Shown: positions 61,016-64,000 of the stretch, piece by piece
Layout of the letters: each line of letters opens with the position of its first letter
Numbering within the stretch: the stretch's first letter is position 1
Source: Frateuria_A yonginensis
Lineage (GTDB): Bacteria; Pseudomonadota; Gammaproteobacteria; Xanthomonadales; Rhodanobacteraceae
Assembly: GCF_037137055.1 (NCBI RefSeq)
Contig: NZ_JBBBNY010000013.1
Location: 33,026 to 97,025, forward strand
Length of the DNA: 64,000 nucleotides
Reading direction: 5' to 3'
Program-made: the position numbers and the translations under genes
The notes under the pieces: model-generated
Told to the model about the DNA's origin: nothing
What the model saw: only the letters and a program-made list of their open reading frames with translations
The model's database searches: none

Positions 61016-61255
61016 ATGAGCCTCGCCCGCCTGCGCTGGCGTGCCCGCCGCGGTACGCGCGAGCTCGATGCGCTGCTGGGTCGCTGGCTGGACGAACGCT
61101 ACGGCAGCGCCGACCCGCCGACACGCCAGGCCTTCGACGAGCTGCTCGACGCCCAGGACCCGGACCTGTGGGACTGGATCATGGGCCACGCGCGGGCGCC
61201 CCGCGCGGACTGGCAGGCGATCATCGATGACATCCGCGCCCGCCATCGGCTTTGA
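61016..61255 (+). CDS. sdhE: FAD assembly factor SdhE
   Basis: A 79-residue helical protein that promotes covalent flavin attachment to SdhA. The family motif RGTRELD (R12-G13, E16) is present, followed by LDERYGSADPPTRQAFDELLDAQDPDLWDWIMG. It overlaps the next gene by 29 bp, as sdhE does with ygfX in E. coli. Confidence 0.95.
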   Translation: MSLARLRWRARRGTRELDALLGRWLDERYGSADPPTRQAFDELLDAQDPDLWDWIMGHARAPRADWQAIIDDIRARHRL

Positions 61256-61655
61256 CTACCGGCCCTCGCGGCTGCCGTCGACGTTGCTGGCGGCCGTGGC
61301 CGTGCTGGCGCTGGCGTCGATCGCCCTGAGCGGCGCGCCATGGGGCCTGAAGACCGGCTTGGCGATCGTAGTGCTTGCGTCCGTCGCGCGCGCGCTGCGC
61401 ACGCTTTCGCGCTCCGGCATCGCCGGCGTGGGCCTGGCCGGCGAGAACTGGACGTTGTACCGGGCCGGCCAGGCCGAAATCCCGGCGACGCTGGCTTCAT
61501 TCCGCATCCTCGGCACCTGCGTGCTGCTGCGCCTGCGGACCGCCGAGGGCGTCGCGGTGCTGCTGCTCGCGCCCGACAACGCGGATGCCGACGTGCGGCG
61601 GCGCCTGCGCATGCGCCTGGCCGCGCTGCAACCCGCCCGATCCGCCAGCCTGTAG
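61227..61655 (+). CDS. YgfX-like small inner-membrane protein
   Basis: A 142-residue protein with two adjacent N-terminal membrane helices (about 17-36 and 42-60) and a soluble C-terminal beta domain (LAGENWTLYRAGQAEIPATLASFRILGTCVLLRL, VAVLLLAPDNADADVRRRL). This layout, and the 29-bp overlap with sdhE, match YgfX (CptA), which in E. coli is linked to SdhE and cell-division proteins. Sequence similarity is too low to be sure by eye. Confidence 0.72.
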   Translation: MTSAPAIGFDYRPSRLPSTLLAAVAVLALASIALSGAPWGLKTGLAIVVLASVARALRTLSRSGIAGVGLAGENWTLYRAGQAEIPATLASFRILGTCVLLRLRTAEGVAVLLLAPDNADADVRRRLRMRLAALQPARSASL

Positions 61656-61729
61656 CAGCGGGCTTGCCCCGGATACTCCTTGGCCGGTGCGGACCTCGGC
61701 GAAAGGCATCGCGGGCGCCCGCTCCCACC
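61652..61729. repeat. REP pair in inverted orientation (BIME-like)
   Basis: GTAGCAGCGGGCTTGCCCCGG (61652-61672) faces, on the minus strand, GGGAGCGGGCGCCCGCGATG (ends about 61707). It begins inside the stop region of the YgfX-like gene and lies upstream of lolC. Same family as the copies in the glucan locus. Confidence 0.7.
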
Positions 61730-61830
61730 GTCTGCCGGCCCGCGCGGCACTTTCGCCGCGCACGACGGTCCAATTGCCCGATAATGCGTTCTCGGGCGGC
61801 CAGCCCTTCGACCGGATAAAGCGACCGTCC

Positions 61831-63075
61831 ATGTTCCGACCGCTCGAGCTGTTCATCGGCCTGCGCTACACGCGCGCCAAGCGCCGCAACCAGTTCATCT
61901 CCTTCATTTCCACCGTCTCGATCGTCTGCATTGCCATCAGCGTCACCGCGCTGATCACGGTGATGTCGGTGATGAACGGCTTCGATTCGGAATTGCGCAC
62001 GCGCATCCTGGGCGCCATCTCGCACGCCACCGTGTCCGGCCTGCCGGGCGAGGCGGTGCGGGACTGGCCGCGCGCGGTGAAGATCGCCGAGGCCAATCCG
62101 CACGTGCGGGGTGCCGCGCCGTACGTCGAGATGGAGGCCTTCCTGCAGGCCCGCCGGCCCAGTGGCGCGCTGGTGCGCGGCATCGAGCCGGGGCAGGAGC
62201 CCAAGGTCTCCGACATCAACACGCACATGGTCGAAGGCAGCCTCGACGAACTCAGGCCGGACAGCTGGAACATCGTGCTGGGCAAGGAACTGGCGCTCAC
62301 GCTCGGGGTCACCGTGGGCGACCGCGTCACCATGGCCGTGCCCGAGTTCCGCGCCACGCCGATGGGCAGCGTGCCGCGCCTGCGCGGCTTCCACGTGGTG
62401 GGCATCTTCGAGCTCGGCATGCAGGAGTTCGACTCCGGCCTGGCGCTGATCAACATGCACGACGCCGAGAAGCTCGGCAGCCTGGACGGGCCCACCGGCA
62501 TCCGCCTCAAGCTCGACGACATGTTCAACGCGCGACCGGTGGCAAAGGAGCTCGCCAACGACCTGGGCCAGTTCTACGTCGTGCAGACCTGGATGGACAG
62601 CCACGCCAACTTCTTCTCCGCGATCTCGATGGAGAAGCACGTGATGTTCATCATCCTCTCGCTGATCATCCTGGTCGCGGTGATCAACCTGATCTCGATG
62701 TTGATGATGCTGGTCACCGACAAGCAGGCGGACATCGCGATCCTGCGCACGCTCGGCTCCACGCCGCGCAGCATCATGGGCATGTTCATGGTGCAGGGCG
62801 TGCTGGTGGGCGTGGTCGGCATCGGCTTCGGCGTAGGCCTGGGCTCGCTGCTGTCCTGGAAGCTGCCGGTCATCGTCAAGTGGATCGAGCACGTCACCGG
62901 GGTGACCTTCCTCTCGCCCGACGTCTATTACATCAGCGAGGTCCCCAGCAAGCTGGTGGCCAGCGACGTAGGCTGGGTGACCCTGGTCACCTTCGTCTTC
63001 TCGCTGCTGGCGACGCTCTATCCCGCGTGGCGCGCCTCGCGCACGCAGCCGGCGCAGGCGCTGCGCTATGAGTGA
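61831..63075 (+). CDS. lolC: Lipoprotein-releasing ABC transporter permease (LolC/LolE family)
   Basis: A 414-residue inner-membrane protein: helix 1 (about 22-45) after the LolC/E start LFIGLRYTRAKRRNQFISFISTVS, a periplasmic domain (about 50-265), and three C-terminal helices. The C-terminal region INLISMLMMLVTDKQADIAILRTLG is diagnostic. With LolD it extracts lipoproteins from the inner membrane for LolA. No second permease gene adjoins, so a single LolC/E-type (LolF-like) homodimer is possible. Confidence 0.95.
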   Translation: MFRPLELFIGLRYTRAKRRNQFISFISTVSIVCIAISVTALITVMSVMNGFDSELRTRILGAISHATVSGLPGEAVRDWPRAVKIAEANPHVRGAAPYVEMEAFLQARRPSGALVRGIEPGQEPKVSDINTHMVEGSLDELRPDSWNIVLGKELALTLGVTVGDRVTMAVPEFRATPMGSVPRLRGFHVVGIFELGMQEFDSGLALINMHDAEKLGSLDGPTGIRLKLDDMFNARPVAKELANDLGQFYVVQTWMDSHANFFSAISMEKHVMFIILSLIILVAVINLISMLMMLVTDKQADIAILRTLGSTPRSIMGMFMVQGVLVGVVGIGFGVGLGSLLSWKLPVIVKWIEHVTGVTFLSPDVYYISEVPSKLVASDVGWVTLVTFVFSLLATLYPAWRASRTQPAQALRYE

Positions 63076-63787
63076 GTCCAACGCCATGAAGAACGACATC
63101 GTGCTGCGCGCCCGCGGCATCGCTAAGACCTACGAGGAAGGCGACCTGAAGACCGAGGTGCTGACCGACGTCAACTTCGAACTGCGCCGCGGCGAGACGC
63201 TGGCCATCGTCGGCGCCTCCGGTTCCGGCAAGAGCACGCTGCTGCACATCATCGGCGGGCTGGACACGCTCACCGGCGGCGAGGTGGAAGTCGAAGGCCG
63301 CGTCCTCTCCCGGCTTTCCGACGCCGAGCGTGGCCGGGTGCGCAACCGCTCGCTGGGCTTCATCTACCAGTTCCACCACCTGCTGCCCGAGTTCACCGCA
63401 TTGGAGAACGTGTGCATGCCGCTGCTGATCCGCGGCGTGGCCATCGCCGAGGCCGAGCGCCAGGCGCGCGTGCTGCTGGAACGGGTCGGGCTGGGCAGGC
63501 GCGAGCAGCACAAGCCGGCGGAGCTGTCTGGCGGCGAGCGCCAGCGCTGCGCGGTGGCGCGGGCGCTGGTCACCCGCCCGGCCTGCGTGCTCGGCGACGA
63601 GCCTACCGGCAATCTCGACGAAGGCAACGCGGCGCAGGTGTACGAGCTGATGCTGGAGCTGAACCGCGAGGTCGGCACCAGCTTCATCCTGGTCACCCAC
63701 GACCACCGCCTGGCGGCGAAGATGGACCGCACGCTGGAGCTGCACAACGGCGTGCTGCAGGCGAAGGCGGCCGTTCCGCTGGCCTGA
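63068..63787 (+). CDS. lolD: Lipoprotein-releasing ATP-binding subunit LolD
   Basis: A 239-residue ABC ATPase: Walker A VGASGSGKSTLLH, Q-loop FIYQFHHLLPEFTALENV, signature ELSGGERQRCAVARAL, Walker B CVLGDEPTGNLD, H-loop VTHDHRLAA. The QFHHLLPEFTALENV stretch is typical of LolD. Overlaps lolC by 8 bp. Confidence 0.97.
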   Translation: MSESNAMKNDIVLRARGIAKTYEEGDLKTEVLTDVNFELRRGETLAIVGASGSGKSTLLHIIGGLDTLTGGEVEVEGRVLSRLSDAERGRVRNRSLGFIYQFHHLLPEFTALENVCMPLLIRGVAIAEAERQARVLLERVGLGRREQHKPAELSGGERQRCAVARALVTRPACVLGDEPTGNLDEGNAAQVYELMLELNREVGTSFILVTHDHRLAAKMDRTLELHNGVLQAKAAVPLA

Positions 63788-63907
63788 CGGGGGCCGCCGG
63801 TACGGCTACGGCGCAGGGAAGGCCCAGGCTTGGCCGACCGCGCGCCCCTCGGTTTCGCCGACGCGTGCCTACGCTCGGGCGGACGGCCGTGTTCGGCGAT
63901 GGCTAGC

Positions 63908-64000
63908 TGTGATCTCTCAGTAGGTTGTTCACCCGGGGCGATCCCGGGATTCTGGAGGTGCGACCCAACCAGCACACCAGGAACCCCGGATGAACCTGCA
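63908..64000 (+). mobile_element. Left end of a probable IS481-family insertion sequence (cut by window edge)
   Basis: From about 63908 the sequence (TGTGATCTCTCAGTAGGTTG then TTCACCCGGGG) reads like an IS terminal region with a TGT end, and leads to an ATG at 63990 that begins M-N-L-H/Q. IS481-type transposases commonly start MNLHKNARLTP. Only four codons are visible and the right end is missing, so both element limits and family remain tentative. Confidence 0.45.
63990..64000 (+). CDS. Start of a probable IS481-type transposase (partial)
   Basis: ATG AAC CTG CA at the very end of the window gives M-N-L and H or Q. The match to the usual IS481 transposase opening is suggestive only. Confidence 0.35.

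Overview
The window is GC-rich DNA from a gammaproteobacterial chromosome. Several features point to the order Xanthomonadales (Lysobacterales), most likely family Rhodanobacteraceae: a TonB-receptor-centred maltodextrin locus, an XgtA-type alpha-glucosidase, a MetX-family acyltransferase of the Xanthomonadales kind, bacterial kynurenine 3-monooxygenase, and GTAG-type REP elements. The taxonomic placement is inferred from gene content; no marker rRNA is present.

Layout. 1-9.9 kb: the N-terminal half of an MscS-type channel (cut by the edge), an AraC regulator divergent from a fosmidomycin-resistance-type MFS pump, a YccA/Bax-inhibitor membrane protein, then a tight minus-strand run DUF4190 - SDR - methyltransferase - pyrD - murB, an ALDH7 dehydrogenase and tRNA-Arg(CCT). 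10.0-32.3 kb: a large alpha-glucan/maltodextrin utilisation locus with two MFS sugar transporters, a LacI regulator, a secreted esterase, four GH13 enzymes, a GH31 alpha-glucosidase, a six-hairpin glycosidase-like protein, a flavin-dependent tryptophan-halogenase homologue and a TonB-dependent receptor. Five identical 14-bp LacI-type operators (TGAATACGTATGCA) tie it into one regulon. 32.4-37.0 kb: tRNA-Ala(CGC), RNase D, a TPR/SUMF1 protein, a small receiver protein, tRNA-Leu(CAA). 37.1-45.7 kb: cysteine dioxygenase, a metX-family gene and the full ccmABCDEFGHI set for cytochrome c maturation. 45.7-53.1 kb: DUF3293, kmo, phaR and a MarR-OMF-EmrA-EmrB multidrug efflux operon. 53.2-57.1 kb: TatD, two glycine-zipper lipoproteins, a SleB-type hydrolase, YgfZ. 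57.2-61.7 kb: succinate dehydrogenase sdhCDAB bracketed by two assembly factors (SdhAF4-like and SdhE), plus a YgfX-like gene. 61.8-64.0 kb: LolC/E and LolD, then what looks like the left end of an IS481-type insertion sequence cut by the window edge.

How it works together. In the glucan locus, surface enzymes (neopullulanase-like GH13, other secreted GH13s, GH31) would shorten starch-like glucans, the TonB receptor would import maltodextrins across the outer membrane, the SLC45-like and sugar-porter MFS proteins would carry maltose and glucose across the inner membrane, and the XgtA-like enzyme, which lacks a signal peptide, would finish hydrolysis in the cytoplasm, all under the LacI repressor. 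The halogenase inside this operon has all the expected catalytic residues and no obvious role in sugar uptake; it is the most intriguing single gene here.
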